The notes under the pieces are model-generated. The model was not told the origin of the DNA. It saw nothing but the letters and a program-made list of their open reading frames with translations, and did no database searches. Source: Celeribacter naphthalenivorans (lineage in GTDB: Bacteria > Pseudomonadota > Alphaproteobacteria > Rhodobacterales > Rhodobacteraceae). From it: a stretch of DNA of 64,000 nt. Below are positions 17,743 to 26,764 of the stretch, piece after piece. The stretch lies in contig NZ_JAIVLK010000003.1 in the NCBI RefSeq assembly GCF_020524585.1, positions 186,001 to 250,000 of the forward strand, given 5' to 3'. A program made the position numbers and the translations under genes. How positions within the stretch are numbered: the first letter of the stretch is position 1; each line of letters opens with the position of its first letter.

Positions 17743-18633
17743 TTACTCCGGCAACCGCCACGCAAAGTTTGAGCAGAACTCCAAGTTCACAGCACGATTG
17801 CTCTCGCGTGATCTTGTGAGAATTTCAGCATCGAACTCACGCGGAAACTCTTTTTCGGGCAAGAGTTTGGCAAGGTTCCTTGCAAGAGGCCTCAGCCGCC
17901 CCAAACCGAGCCGATTGAGCCTCTGAAGCGCGCGAATTTCCCCATAGGTCGGCGAGACATTTCGCTGACGTACCTCGCGTGCCGCTTGACGCGTTGCCGG
18001 CGTATCCTCATCAATTTGCGCCAGAAAATCGATGAGGATATTTCCCTCTGGAAAGTTCTTTCTCGAAAAAGGAATTGCGCGGATCTTCTCAGCTCCAAAG
18101 GCATCCGCCCACAGAGACAGCGGTCGATAATAGTCGAGCCAAAATCCGTCAGAAATCTGATCGCGCATGAAGTCTTCAAAACTTGACGCACTCGCCCTTT
18201 TGCCTTTCACCCATTGCGCGTAATAACTTTTGAGAAACGAAACCTGATCGCGCAGATATACAATCACCGTCACGTCTCCAAAAACGTTATAAAGCTGGTG
18301 CTTAAGAGCCTGTATGGCCTCCGCATCATTGCCAAAATCGGAATAGATATGTTCACATGAGGCCAGAAAACGGTCGCTTTTCTGCGCCGCTATTTCAACA
18401 GCTGCGTCCCTGAATACCGTGTCGCGCACGGTTTCAAAACGCGTATGGTTCGGTTTGTTTTTCCGACGTAGAAATCGCTCTCTGGCAAGCAGGCTGTTGG
18501 ATGTCATCGCAAGTTTCCACGCCGTCTGCTCGCCGAAAGCCGCAACAGTATGCACTGAGAGCGGGGTCGTATTCACGAACCGCTGAATCGACGTGCTGGC
18601 CGTTTTCGGTGTACCGATGTGAAGATAAAGCAT
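17743..18633 (-). CDS. Sulfotransferase-like protein
   Basis: A 296-residue protein with the PAPS-binding P-loop at its N-terminus: YLHIGTPKTASTSIQ. A second conserved patch, VIVYLRDQVSFLKSYYAQWV, corresponds to the 3'-phosphate-binding Arg/Ser block of bacterial carbohydrate sulfotransferases. ATG 18633 places the P-loop at residue 6, as expected; the longer frame is unlikely. The related protein at 54292-55317 is in the polysaccharide cluster, whereas this one is not next to glycosyltransferases. The acceptor is unknown, presumably a surface glycan. Confidence 0.8.
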   Translation of the reverse strand: MLYLHIGTPKTASTSIQRFVNTTPLSVHTVAAFGEQTAWKLAMTSNSLLARERFLRRKNKPNHTRFETVRDTVFRDAAVEIAAQKSDRFLASCEHIYSDFGNDAEAIQALKHQLYNVFGDVTVIVYLRDQVSFLKSYYAQWVKGKRASASSFEDFMRDQISDGFWLDYYRPLSLWADAFGAEKIRAIPFSRKNFPEGNILIDFLAQIDEDTPATRQAAREVRQRNVSPTYGEIRALQRLNRLGLGRLRPLARNLAKLLPEKEFPREFDAEILTRSRESNRAVNLEFCSNFAWRLPE

Positions 18634-18699
18634 GAGTTTTCCCGGTGTTTCCGCCCTGTCGCCAAAATGGTCGACACAGCACATCAGTAAAGCGACGTT

Positions 18700-19049
18700 C
18701 TATCTAAGCTGGTAGTCAAATCGTTCGATCAAGTCACCGAAAATGGCATGAATCATCTGTTTGACCTCGGGCTGATCGGAGAGAATGGAGGCCGGAGTTG
18801 TCTTTTGAGGACGAATGTTGCCCTTCGCATTGATGGAGTGAAATGTGCTCCAAAGGACTTTTAATGCAGGCACTTGGCTTTCAAGTTCCAGGATGTCCCG
18901 GCTGTCTTTTACGATTTCAGGAAAAAAACATTCGATGATTTCAAAAAGATCACGGGCTACGTCCCCAAGTCGCGCAGAAAGCGCACGATAAGCCAGTCTT
19001 TTTAAGAGTCATTTAAGTATTTTTTCAACAAAAAACGTAGGCGTTGCAT
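18700..19049 (-). pseudogene. Frameshifted small gene of unknown function
   Basis: A minus-strand ATG at 19049 with GGGGG five bases upstream begins MQRLRFLLKKYLNDS and stops at TAA 19004-19002. From 19008 the overlapping frame stays open for about 102 codons (LLKRLAYRALSARLGDVARD... to ...IERFDYQLR) ending with TAG at 18702-18700, but has no ATG before its last 20 residues. Joining the two by a one-base shift near 19007-19011 gives a plausible 115-residue helical protein. It precedes the sulfotransferase gene on the same strand. Whether this is decay, a sequencing error or programmed slippage cannot be told. Confidence 0.6.
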
Positions 19050-19262
19050 CTGCCCCCAAATAGCCTCCGACGGGCGACATCACACCCTGAAAGCCTTCCT
19101 CCAAACCAGAGGACGGCAATATGTCAGAGCAATCGAGCACTCGAAAACACTACGGTTTTTTTCACATTCATCTGCGCCTTCAAGGTTGGGCGGACTCTAG
19201 GTGAGGGATTTCACGGCCAGAAACGCACTTCATTACCGCCAGGACTGTTCAACGGATGGGGC

Positions 19263-20099
19263 TCACGTCTTCGTTTCAGGGAGAGGGAGATTCAGGCGGT
19301 CTGCGCCGGTCAGGATGTCGAACCGTCCGGCTTTGCAATTGGCGATCAAGGTCATGCCCGCAGCCTCTACCGTTTCGACCGCAAGCAGGCTTGGGGCAGA
19401 GACGCCGATCACCGTCGGGCAACCGATCATAGCGGATTTTTGCACGAGATCGACAGAGAGCCGCGAGGTCATCACGATCGCACCGCTCTCAGGGGCGATA
19501 CCTTCGCGCAGCAGGGCGCCGCAGAGTTTGTCCAAGGCATTGTGCCGCCCGACATCTTCACGCGCAAAGGTGATGCCAAGACCGGGGATCAGAAAGCCCG
19601 CGGCATGGGCCGAACGGGTCTGGTCGTGCAGCGGCTGAAAGGCGCGGAGCTGATCCGGAGCATCGGCCACCTCTTGCGGGTCAAGTGTCACACCCTTGCC
19701 GAGAGGCGGCAGAGTGCGCAGCGCTTGATCGAGGCTGTCGATGCCGCAGAGCCCGCACCCCATCGGCCCCAAAGCCGCACGACGGCGAGACAAAAGCGCC
19801 TCGGCGGCCTGTTCCGCCACCCAGAACCGCGCCTCGAGGCCCTTGTCATGCGCGATCACCTCGAACCGCTCGATCTCGGCCAAATCGCGCAGATAGCCCT
19901 CCGTCAGGGCAAAGCCATAGGCGAAATCTTCGATGTCTTGCGGCGAGGCCATCATCACGGCGACGGTCGTCCCGTTGAACACGATCGCGACCGGGGTTTC
20001 GACCATGAGGCTCCGGCTCTGCTCGCGCAGGCCCTCGGCGGACCATCTGCGCGGCGCGATGGGACGGGTGGCCATGCGGGAAAGCGTCGGGTCAGCCAT
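19263..20099 (-). CDS. fdhD: Formate dehydrogenase accessory sulfurtransferase FdhD
   Basis: A 278-residue protein that delivers sulfur to the molybdenum cofactor before insertion into formate dehydrogenase. The family CxxC is C115/C118 in GPMGCGLCGID, and the later FAREDVGRHNALDK and SRLSVDLVQKSAMIG motifs are typical of FdhD. The start ATG at 20099 overlaps the preceding gene by 8 bases; in-frame starts at 20120 and 20075 are alternatives. It is the last gene of the formate operon, downstream of the molybdoenzyme it would mature. Confidence 0.92.
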   Translation of the reverse strand: MADPTLSRMATRPIAPRRWSAEGLREQSRSLMVETPVAIVFNGTTVAVMMASPQDIEDFAYGFALTEGYLRDLAEIERFEVIAHDKGLEARFWVAEQAAEALLSRRRAALGPMGCGLCGIDSLDQALRTLPPLGKGVTLDPQEVADAPDQLRAFQPLHDQTRSAHAAGFLIPGLGITFAREDVGRHNALDKLCGALLREGIAPESGAIVMTSRLSVDLVQKSAMIGCPTVIGVSAPSLLAVETVEAAGMTLIANCKAGRFDILTGADRLNLPLPETKT

Positions 20100-20397
20100 G
20101 TGCCGGGGTCCGATGCTCAAACAGGGCGCGGCCCTTTTCCGTCAAATGGTAGAACACCCGCGAGGTACGGATGTCCTTTTTCTGGGTCTCAATCAGGCCA
20201 AATTCCTGCTCGAGGCTGGTGCATTCCCGGATCACCAGCGCATGAGCCAGATCGAACAGACGCGCAAAGCCGCGGCTGTCCTTCGCGATCCCGAGATGAG
20301 AGGCCGCCAAAATCAGCGGCCCCATCGTGCTCAGGTAAGAGTGCTGCGCGTTCTGCGCAGCCCCGAAAGCGGTCTCAAGGGCGTCTTCTTGCGACAT
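20092..20397 (-). CDS. Small winged-helix-like protein in the formate operon
   Basis: A 101-residue protein lying between the molybdoenzyme (13-base gap) and fdhD (8-base overlap). The C-terminal half (LIETQKKDIRTSRVFYHLTEKGRALFEH) has the wing and recognition-helix pattern of PadR/MarR-type DNA-binding domains, and the N-terminal half is helical. It could be an operon-specific regulator or a formate dehydrogenase assembly factor; I know of similar small genes between fdhF-like genes and fdhD in alphaproteobacteria but not of a tested function. ATG 20397. Confidence 0.7.
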   Translation of the reverse strand: MSQEDALETAFGAAQNAQHSYLSTMGPLILAASHLGIAKDSRGFARLFDLAHALVIRECTSLEQEFGLIETQKKDIRTSRVFYHLTEKGRALFEHRTPAHG

Positions 20398-20410
20398 GGT
20401 GATCCGGCTC

Positions 20411-22708
20411 TCACGCGCCCTGATGCGGGGTGATCTTGACGATCACCGACTTGGAGGTCGGGGTGTCGCTTTGATCGCCCACGGTTTGGTGCGGCACCAG
20501 CTCGTTCATCTCCGGGTAATAGCCCGCGATACAGCCTTTTGGCGTGTCGTAGGGAACGACGCGGAACCCGGTGCAGGCGCGGTGACGACCATCCTCGAAA
20601 CAGCCCGTCAGATCGACAAGATCGCCGGCCTTAAGACCGTTTTTCTCAATGTCCTTCGGGTGGATGAACACCACATTGCGAGCACCATAGACGCCGCGAT
20701 AACGGTCATCCATGCCGTAGATCGTGGTGTTGTACTGATCATGCGAGCGGAAGGTCTGAAGCACGAATTTTCCCGCCTCAGACTGAATTTGCTGCCATTC
20801 CGTCTGGTCGCGCAGATCGTCGATGCCAAAATTCGCCAGCTTCGTCGGCGTGTTCCACTCGCGTTCGCTGGCCGGGTTGCGCAGCCAGAAGCCACGCGGT
20901 TTGCGCACGTCTTTGTTGAAGTCGCCATAGATCGGCAAAACCCGTGCGATCATGTCCCGGATCAGGTCGTGATCTTCAGCCATCTCACCCCATTTGACCA
21001 CATCGCTGCCGATGGTGGCCGCCGCGATGCCCGCAATGATGCCGATCTCGGATTTGAGCGTCTTCGAAGCCGGAAGGTTGATCCCGGAGGAGCCGTGCAC
21101 CATCGACATGGAATCCTCGACCGTGATCATCTGGCGTTCGCCTTTCGAATTGCGGTCGATCTCGGTGCGGCCCAAGCAGGGCAGGACATAGGAGGCCTTG
21201 CCCGGCATCAGATGGCCGTGGTTGAGTTTCGTCGCGATGTTCACGGTCAGATCGAGGTTGCGGAAGGCATCGGCAACCAGAGAGCTGTCCGGCACGGCGC
21301 GGGCAAAGTTGCCGCCAAGCGCGACAAAGGCCTTGGCCGAGCCTTCGAGCATCGCGCCAATCGTATGGCTGACGTTATGGCCCGGCGCACGGGACAGGGT
21401 AACACCCAACTCTTTTTCCAGCGCCACAAAGAAACTCTCCGGCGCCTTTTCGTTGATCCCCACGGTGCGGTCGCCCTGCACGTTGGAGTGACCGCGCACC
21501 GGGCAGAGACCCGCGCCTTCGCGACCGATATTGCCCTTGAGGAACATGAAAGAGGCAATCTCGCGAATGGTTTGCACGGAGTGCAGGTGCTGGGTCACGC
21601 CCATCGCCCATGTGGTGATGACGCGCTCGGCCTTGAGATACATCTCGGCGGCGGCGGTGATTTCGTCGCGCGACAGGCCGGATTGCTCTTCGATCAGCTC
21701 CCATGAGGTGGCGCGCACGATGTTGCACCAGTCCTCGAAGCCAGAGGTATGTTCGCGGATGAAATCGTGATCTAGGATCGGGGCCTCGCCTGCGGCCTGT
21801 GCGCGGTCTTCGGCCTCCAAGACGATTTTAGACATGCCACGGAAAATCGCCATGTCGCCGCCAAGACGCGGACGGTAGTAATCGGTCGAGGTCGGCTCTG
21901 CGCCGCCGGTGAGCATCTCGATTTTCTTCTGCGGGTCGGCGAATTTCGTCAGGCCCTTTTCTTTGAGCGTGTTGAAAACACAGACTTTTGCCCCGCGCTC
22001 CACCGCTTCGCGCAGGCTGGCGAGCATCCGCGGGTGGTTGGTGCCGGGGTTCTGGCCGACGCAATAGACCAGATCGCATTTCTCGAAATCTTCGAGCAGC
22101 ACGGTGCCTTTGCCGATGCCGATGGCTTGGGACAGGGCGACGCCGCTGGCCTCGTGGCACATGTTGGAGCAATCGGGGAAATTGTTCGTCCCGTAGAGGC
22201 GCACGAAGAGCTGATAGAGGAACGCGGCCTCGTTCGAGGCACGGCCAGAGGTGTAAAACTCGGCCTGATTGGGGTCCTCAAGCGCGTTGAGCCCCGCCGC
22301 GATGCCTTCAAAGGCCTCCTCCCAGCTGACCTCTTCATAGTGGTCGGTCTCGGGGTTGTAGCGGATCGGGTGGGTCAGGCGACCGGCGTGTTCCAGATCG
22401 TAATCGGTCCAGCCCTGCAGCTCGGTGACGGAATGCTGGGCGAAAAATTCGGGCGTGACACGGGCCTTCGTGGCCTCCCATGCCACGGCTTTCACACCGT
22501 TTTCGCAAAATTCAAAAGACGACCCATGCTCCGGATCGCCCCAGGCACAGCCCGGGCAATCAAAACCGTCGGCCTGGTTCAGGCTCAAAAGCGTCTTGGC
22601 GCCGCTAACGGGACGCCCGGTGCCCATCAGCTGACGGCCCACGCTTTTGAGCGCGCCCCAGCCACCTGCGGCGCCGGAGGGTTTTTTAATACAATCTTGC
22701 TTGGTCAT
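20411..22708 (-). CDS. FdhF/YdeP-family molybdopterin oxidoreductase
   Basis: A 765-residue catalytic subunit of the formate dehydrogenase alpha-like branch. The N-terminus has CPGCAWG (C51, C54) and FCENG (C68), the reduced iron-sulfur motif of YdeP-like enzymes, followed by DCSNMCHEASG with C197 as the probable molybdenum ligand; no selenocysteine is used. GHSNVQGDRT and a C-terminal molydopterin dinucleotide domain (SHDQYNTTIYGMDDRYRGVYGAR) complete the enzyme. ATG 22708 is preferred to 22747 for its GGGA site. With an OFA transporter before it and FdhD after it, formate oxidation is the likely job, although YdeP homologues are poorly characterised. Confidence 0.88.
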   Translation of the reverse strand: MTKQDCIKKPSGAAGGWGALKSVGRQLMGTGRPVSGAKTLLSLNQADGFDCPGCAWGDPEHGSSFEFCENGVKAVAWEATKARVTPEFFAQHSVTELQGWTDYDLEHAGRLTHPIRYNPETDHYEEVSWEEAFEGIAAGLNALEDPNQAEFYTSGRASNEAAFLYQLFVRLYGTNNFPDCSNMCHEASGVALSQAIGIGKGTVLLEDFEKCDLVYCVGQNPGTNHPRMLASLREAVERGAKVCVFNTLKEKGLTKFADPQKKIEMLTGGAEPTSTDYYRPRLGGDMAIFRGMSKIVLEAEDRAQAAGEAPILDHDFIREHTSGFEDWCNIVRATSWELIEEQSGLSRDEITAAAEMYLKAERVITTWAMGVTQHLHSVQTIREIASFMFLKGNIGREGAGLCPVRGHSNVQGDRTVGINEKAPESFFVALEKELGVTLSRAPGHNVSHTIGAMLEGSAKAFVALGGNFARAVPDSSLVADAFRNLDLTVNIATKLNHGHLMPGKASYVLPCLGRTEIDRNSKGERQMITVEDSMSMVHGSSGINLPASKTLKSEIGIIAGIAAATIGSDVVKWGEMAEDHDLIRDMIARVLPIYGDFNKDVRKPRGFWLRNPASEREWNTPTKLANFGIDDLRDQTEWQQIQSEAGKFVLQTFRSHDQYNTTIYGMDDRYRGVYGARNVVFIHPKDIEKNGLKAGDLVDLTGCFEDGRHRACTGFRVVPYDTPKGCIAGYYPEMNELVPHQTVGDQSDTPTSKSVIVKITPHQGA

Positions 22709-22750
22709 TGTGCGTATCCCATGCTTTGCGCTTGTTTTGGGGGACATGAC

Positions 22751-22778
22751 GCGGGGCCGCTCAAAAGAGCAGCCCCGC
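22751..22778 (-). terminator. Intercistronic hairpin before the oxidoreductase
   Basis: GCGGGGCCGCTC and GAGCAGCCCCGC form a strong stem around AAAA (one unpaired position), between the transporter stop and the oxidoreductase start on the minus strand. No T run follows, so it may give partial termination or protect the upstream mRNA rather than end the operon. Confidence 0.5.
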
Positions 22779-22805
22779 GCGATCTCATTTCAGAGGTTTG
22801 AGTGT

Positions 22806-24509
22806 TTACTCAGCGGCCACCGCTTCCGGGTGTGTCCGGCTGACGTGGTGCTTTTCATGCACCGGACGGATCAGCAGGTTCGCGAAGAAGGCGACGACCA
22901 GAAGACCGGCCATGCAATACATCGTGGTGTTGTAGAGCGTGGAGGTCGGGTCGATGGTGCCCGCCGGTGCGATTTCCAGAAGGTTCGCGATGGTCACGGT
23001 TTTGGCCGCCACGAGATCGCTCAGCTGTGCCACTGGCGCACCGAATTTCTCGGCGAAGGTGGCCGGATCGACCTGTGCCGCGAGATCGGCGATGGCGTTT
23101 TCACGCGACACGTTGCGCAGCGTGGTGATCGCGAGCGGACCAAGCACACCGGCGGTGGCCCATGCGGTCAGAAGACGCCCGTGGATGCCGCCAACGTGGA
23201 AGGTACCGAACACATCTGCGAGATAGGCCGGGATGGTCGCGAAACCGCCGCCATACATGGTGAAGATCACCATGGTCGCCGCGTAGAAGCCGATGAGGGC
23301 AGGGGTGCCACCCATGGAGGCCCAGAACGGGACGGAGAGGTAGAGCGCGGTGCCCAGAACGAAGAAGATGTGGTAGGTGGTCTTGCGCCCGATGAAGTCC
23401 GAGGTGGAGGCCCAGAAGAAGCGGCCAACCATGTTGAAGACGGAGATCATGAACACATAGGTGCTGGCGAAGGCCGCGGTGACGAGCGGCAGGTTGCCGA
23501 AGATTTCGTCCATCATGGTTTTCGCCACGCCGATCACACCGATCCCGGCGGTCACGTTGAAGCAGAGCACGATCCACATCAGCCAGAATTGCGGCGTCTT
23601 GAGCGCTTGGTCGATGTGCACGTGGTTGTCGGAGACCATGCCGGAGGCCGTCTGTTTCGGTTCCCAACCCGCCGGTTTCCAGTTTTTCGCAGGCACGCGG
23701 TACTGGAAGGAGGCGATTTGCATCACGATGAAATAGATGATGCCGAGCGTCACAAAGGTTGCGGCTGCGCCGGTGTCGCCGGTGCCGACGACATAGACAC
23801 CCGCGTCGCCACCGAAGGGCGCGGCTTGGGCGGCGGTCGCGACGATGACTTCGACGGTGCCATTCGCGGTTTCCGCAAAGCGTTTGCCGCCTTCGGTGAT
23901 CAGCGCCACAGCGCCTTCTGCACCGAGGAATTCAGGGGCTTTTTGGAAGGTGTTCAACAGCCAATCGATCAGGACTTTCCCGACCATTGCGCCGCCGCCG
24001 AACCCCATGATCGCCATGCCGGTCGCCATGCCGCGACGGTCCGGGAACCAGCGCAGAAGCGTCGACACGGGCGAGACATAGCCGAGGCCAAGACCGATAC
24101 CGCCAATGGCGCCATAGCCCAGATAGATCAGCCAGAGCTGGTGTGTGGCGATGCCGATGGAGCCGATCAGGAAGCCGCCGCCCCAGCAAAAGCCAGCGAC
24201 AACGCCCACGAAACGGGGGCCGACTTTTTCGAGCCATTTGCCGCCGAAGGCCGCAGACAGGCCCAGGAACACGATGGCCACGGAGAAGATCCAGACCACA
24301 GACGACAGCGACCAGTCGTTCGCGGCCGGGGCCAGAACGCCGAACTCGCGGGTCAGCGCGGGGTTGAACAGCGACCAGGCGTAGACCGAGCCGATGCACA
24401 GGTGAATGGCGATGGATGCCGGCGGCACGCGCCAGCGGTTGTAGCCCTCGGGGGCGACGATATTCTCTTTACGCAGGAACCCAAGCGGCCCGGCTGCTGA
24501 ATCTGACAT
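22806..24509 (-). CDS. OFA-family MFS transporter (oxalate/formate antiporter type)
   Basis: A 567-residue major-facilitator protein. YNRWRVPPASIAIHLCIGSVYAWSLF at the N-terminus (helix 1) and FPDRRGMATGMAIMGFGGGA (helix 4-5) are OFA hallmarks, and a long insertion (about 200-260) separates the halves. OFA members exchange or import oxalate, formate or related small carboxylates. It is the first gene of the formate operon, 97 bases upstream of the molybdoenzyme start, so formate supply is the simplest role. Twelve or more membrane helices are visible. Confidence 0.88.
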   Translation of the reverse strand: MSDSAAGPLGFLRKENIVAPEGYNRWRVPPASIAIHLCIGSVYAWSLFNPALTREFGVLAPAANDWSLSSVVWIFSVAIVFLGLSAAFGGKWLEKVGPRFVGVVAGFCWGGGFLIGSIGIATHQLWLIYLGYGAIGGIGLGLGYVSPVSTLLRWFPDRRGMATGMAIMGFGGGAMVGKVLIDWLLNTFQKAPEFLGAEGAVALITEGGKRFAETANGTVEVIVATAAQAAPFGGDAGVYVVGTGDTGAAATFVTLGIIYFIVMQIASFQYRVPAKNWKPAGWEPKQTASGMVSDNHVHIDQALKTPQFWLMWIVLCFNVTAGIGVIGVAKTMMDEIFGNLPLVTAAFASTYVFMISVFNMVGRFFWASTSDFIGRKTTYHIFFVLGTALYLSVPFWASMGGTPALIGFYAATMVIFTMYGGGFATIPAYLADVFGTFHVGGIHGRLLTAWATAGVLGPLAITTLRNVSRENAIADLAAQVDPATFAEKFGAPVAQLSDLVAAKTVTIANLLEIAPAGTIDPTSTLYNTTMYCMAGLLVVAFFANLLIRPVHEKHHVSRTHPEAVAAE

Positions 24510-24694
24510 GTGACTGTCCTCCGATCAAATGGGGCTCTTTGGTCCCCTTATTGCGTTTGTCCCGCTGGGGGATCACGCGTCACTCCGCGACCAGATGTCG
24601 CGCCGTGTGTCGGGAATTGCCATTCCACGTCTTGTAGTGTCAAACTAAAATAATATTTATAAACAGTGCGTTATGAGATCTATCTGCGGCGCAG

Positions 24695-24787
24695 AAATGT
24701 CGAAATGTCCCATATTGCCCTCCTTGCACCGAGGGGCATCGGACAAAATGTCCACATTTGCATACCGTTTCAGATGTCCTCCGGACA
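24695..24787. promoter_or_regulatory. TGTCC/GGACA element cluster
   Basis: Three elements occur within 93 bases: a direct repeat AAATGTCGAAATGTCC (24695-24710), the palindrome GGACA-AAA-TGTCC (24741-24753) and the palindrome TGTCC-TCC-GGACA (24775-24787). They lie about 190-280 bases upstream of the OFA transporter start and touch the 3' end of the kinase gene. The distance fits upstream activator sites for the adjacent NtrC-like regulator, but binding is inferred. Confidence 0.5.
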
Positions 24788-26749
24788 GAATGACGCAGCC
24801 GGACACCAGACAGAAAAAATCGTGCCGCGCCCGCATATGCTCTCCACAGTGATGTTTCCGCCCGCGCGCTCCATCAAAGCCTGGCTGATCGACAGCCCCA
24901 ATCCGGTGCCTTCGGCCTGTTTCGTGGTGAAAAACGGATCGAAAATATGGGCGATTTGATCGGCGGGAATCCCCGCGCCGGTGTCTGACACCCGGATTTC
25001 AACGCCCGGCCTGTCGCCCCGCAGGGTCTCTTGAAGCTCGACCGTCAGCGTGCCGCCCTTAGCCATCGCTTGGGCGGCGTTGATGAAGAGGTTGACCAGC
25101 ACCTGTTGCAATTCGTTTTCGACGATCTCGATGGGGGGCACATCGCGGTCGATGCGCCGCGTCTCGATATTGTGTTTGCGCAGATCGGCAGCCACGAGGA
25201 TCAACGCACTGTCGACCGCGTCTTTGACGTTCACCAAAGAGGAATGATCGGACATCTCGCCTGAGCGCGAAAAGCTCAACAGCTTGCCGACGATGACATT
25301 GATGCGGCGGGTCTGGGCCTCGATCAGGTCCAGCTCCATCGCGACCTCGGCCTTCATCTCCTCACTGAGGCTCATCCGCAAAAGCTCCATATTGCCCTGA
25401 ATGACCGCAATCGGATTGTTGATCTCATGCGCCACACCAGCGGTGATCTCCCCCAAGGAGGCCAGCTTTTCCTTGAGGATCAGTTGCGCATAGGTTTCTT
25501 CGAGCTTTTCATTGGCGGCGCGCAATTCCTGCGTGCGCATATCCACCAGATCGTTGAGCTGATCGTTATATTGCCTGAGTGCCTCGTCGCGGTCTTTGAC
25601 CTGATCGAGCAGGCGGTCGAGGTGGCGGGCCACGGCGCCGATCTCGTCCTCGGATTCCATCTTGCCGATCCGGGCCCTCAGATCGCCGCGCTCCACCTGC
25701 TGCATCGTCGAGGTCATGCGCTCCAGAGGCGCGAAGACATCGCGTGCCATCCGCAAGAAGATCGGCACAGCCAGAAAGAGCACGGCAAGAAACGCCAGCC
25801 CAAGCGCCAGAACCGTGCCGTTGCGCTGATCCTTGTAGGGTTGTTCGAGAAAGCCGGTATAGAGCATACCGACCCGCGCGCCGGTGACATCGGTCAGCGG
25901 CATATAGCCGGAAATATACCAGTCATTGACGACGAAAGCGCGGTCGAGCCATGTTTCACCACGCTCGACGACCTTGTGCCAGACCACTTCGGTGACACGC
26001 GTGCCCAAGGCGCGCTCGCCTTCGAAAAGGCGCACATTGGTGGAAATGCGCACATCATCGAGAAAGAGCGTCGTGGTGCCCGCATCCGACGGCGCCGCCT
26101 CATCCCCGCCATAGACCAGCGCGTTCATCCGGTCGATCACATCGAGATTGCGGTTCAACAGCCGCCCACCGAAGAGATAGCCGCCCTCTATCTGATAGGC
26201 CGCCCAAAGGATCAGACCCCGCTCCTCAAAGGCGCGGTCTGTCGGGCGCGCCCCATCGGTGTCGCGGATCGGCAGGCGGGCACGGTCAGCTAGACCATCC
26301 CCCCAAAGCGCCATCTCAGCGGGAGAAGCCACGATCAGGCCGGACTGCATGTCACGGTCGCGATCGCGCTGGAGCAAGGTCTGCACCGGCTCGGGCGTGC
26401 GGGCACCATCGGTTTCCATGATGAGGAAATCCAACCCGATCTGATCCCGCCTGCGGTCGAGAAACTCCGCCAACGCTCCCTCGCCCTCGGCCCTCGCATC
26501 GGAGAATTGCCGCGCGTTGCCGATGGCGGCGATGCTCTGGGCCTGCGCCTCTTCGATCTTGACGAAATATTGCTCTGCGATGCGCAGGTCGCTGGTGACT
26601 TTCTCAGTCAAAAGCGCGTCGAACCGCCCGAGCCAATGCCACATGGTCACGCCCAGAAAGATCGGCAACAGCACGGCAATCGGCAGCAGCGCCAGCACCA
26701 GAAGTTTGAGCCGAACCTGGGCTTTGAGGCGGGCGATCAGGGCGGTCAT
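24770..26749 (-). CDS. Membrane sensor histidine kinase
   Basis: A 659-residue kinase. A first membrane helix (about 15-37), a periplasmic Cache-like sensing domain (about 40-315), a second helix (about 320-342), a HAMP domain (DVFAPLERMTSTMQQVERGD), a coiled coil, then the HisKA/HATPase core. The phosphorylated His is in GEITAGVAHEINNP; the N box is NLFINAAQA, G1 is DTGAGIP and G2 GTGLGLS. It shares its operon with the response regulator, whose gene ends 15 bases upstream. Position next to the formate genes suggests sensing of a small carboxylate, which is inference. Confidence 0.92.
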   Translation of the reverse strand: MTALIARLKAQVRLKLLVLALLPIAVLLPIFLGVTMWHWLGRFDALLTEKVTSDLRIAEQYFVKIEEAQAQSIAAIGNARQFSDARAEGEGALAEFLDRRRDQIGLDFLIMETDGARTPEPVQTLLQRDRDRDMQSGLIVASPAEMALWGDGLADRARLPIRDTDGARPTDRAFEERGLILWAAYQIEGGYLFGGRLLNRNLDVIDRMNALVYGGDEAAPSDAGTTTLFLDDVRISTNVRLFEGERALGTRVTEVVWHKVVERGETWLDRAFVVNDWYISGYMPLTDVTGARVGMLYTGFLEQPYKDQRNGTVLALGLAFLAVLFLAVPIFLRMARDVFAPLERMTSTMQQVERGDLRARIGKMESEDEIGAVARHLDRLLDQVKDRDEALRQYNDQLNDLVDMRTQELRAANEKLEETYAQLILKEKLASLGEITAGVAHEINNPIAVIQGNMELLRMSLSEEMKAEVAMELDLIEAQTRRINVIVGKLLSFSRSGEMSDHSSLVNVKDAVDSALILVAADLRKHNIETRRIDRDVPPIEIVENELQQVLVNLFINAAQAMAKGGTLTVELQETLRGDRPGVEIRVSDTGAGIPADQIAHIFDPFFTTKQAEGTGLGLSISQALMERAGGNITVESICGRGTIFSVWCPAASFCPEDI

Positions 26750-26764
26750 GCGCGCATCATCGCG

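Noticed and set aside
22647-24500. 617-codon plus-strand open frame
   Set aside because: It is antisense to the OFA transporter; the translation is low-complexity His/Arg/Gly-rich with no domains, as expected for a shadow frame in GC-rich DNA.
24510-24640. Sigma-54 promoter before the OFA transporter
   Set aside because: No TGGC-N8-TGC pattern with proper spacing was found; this agrees with the regulator lacking GAFTGA.
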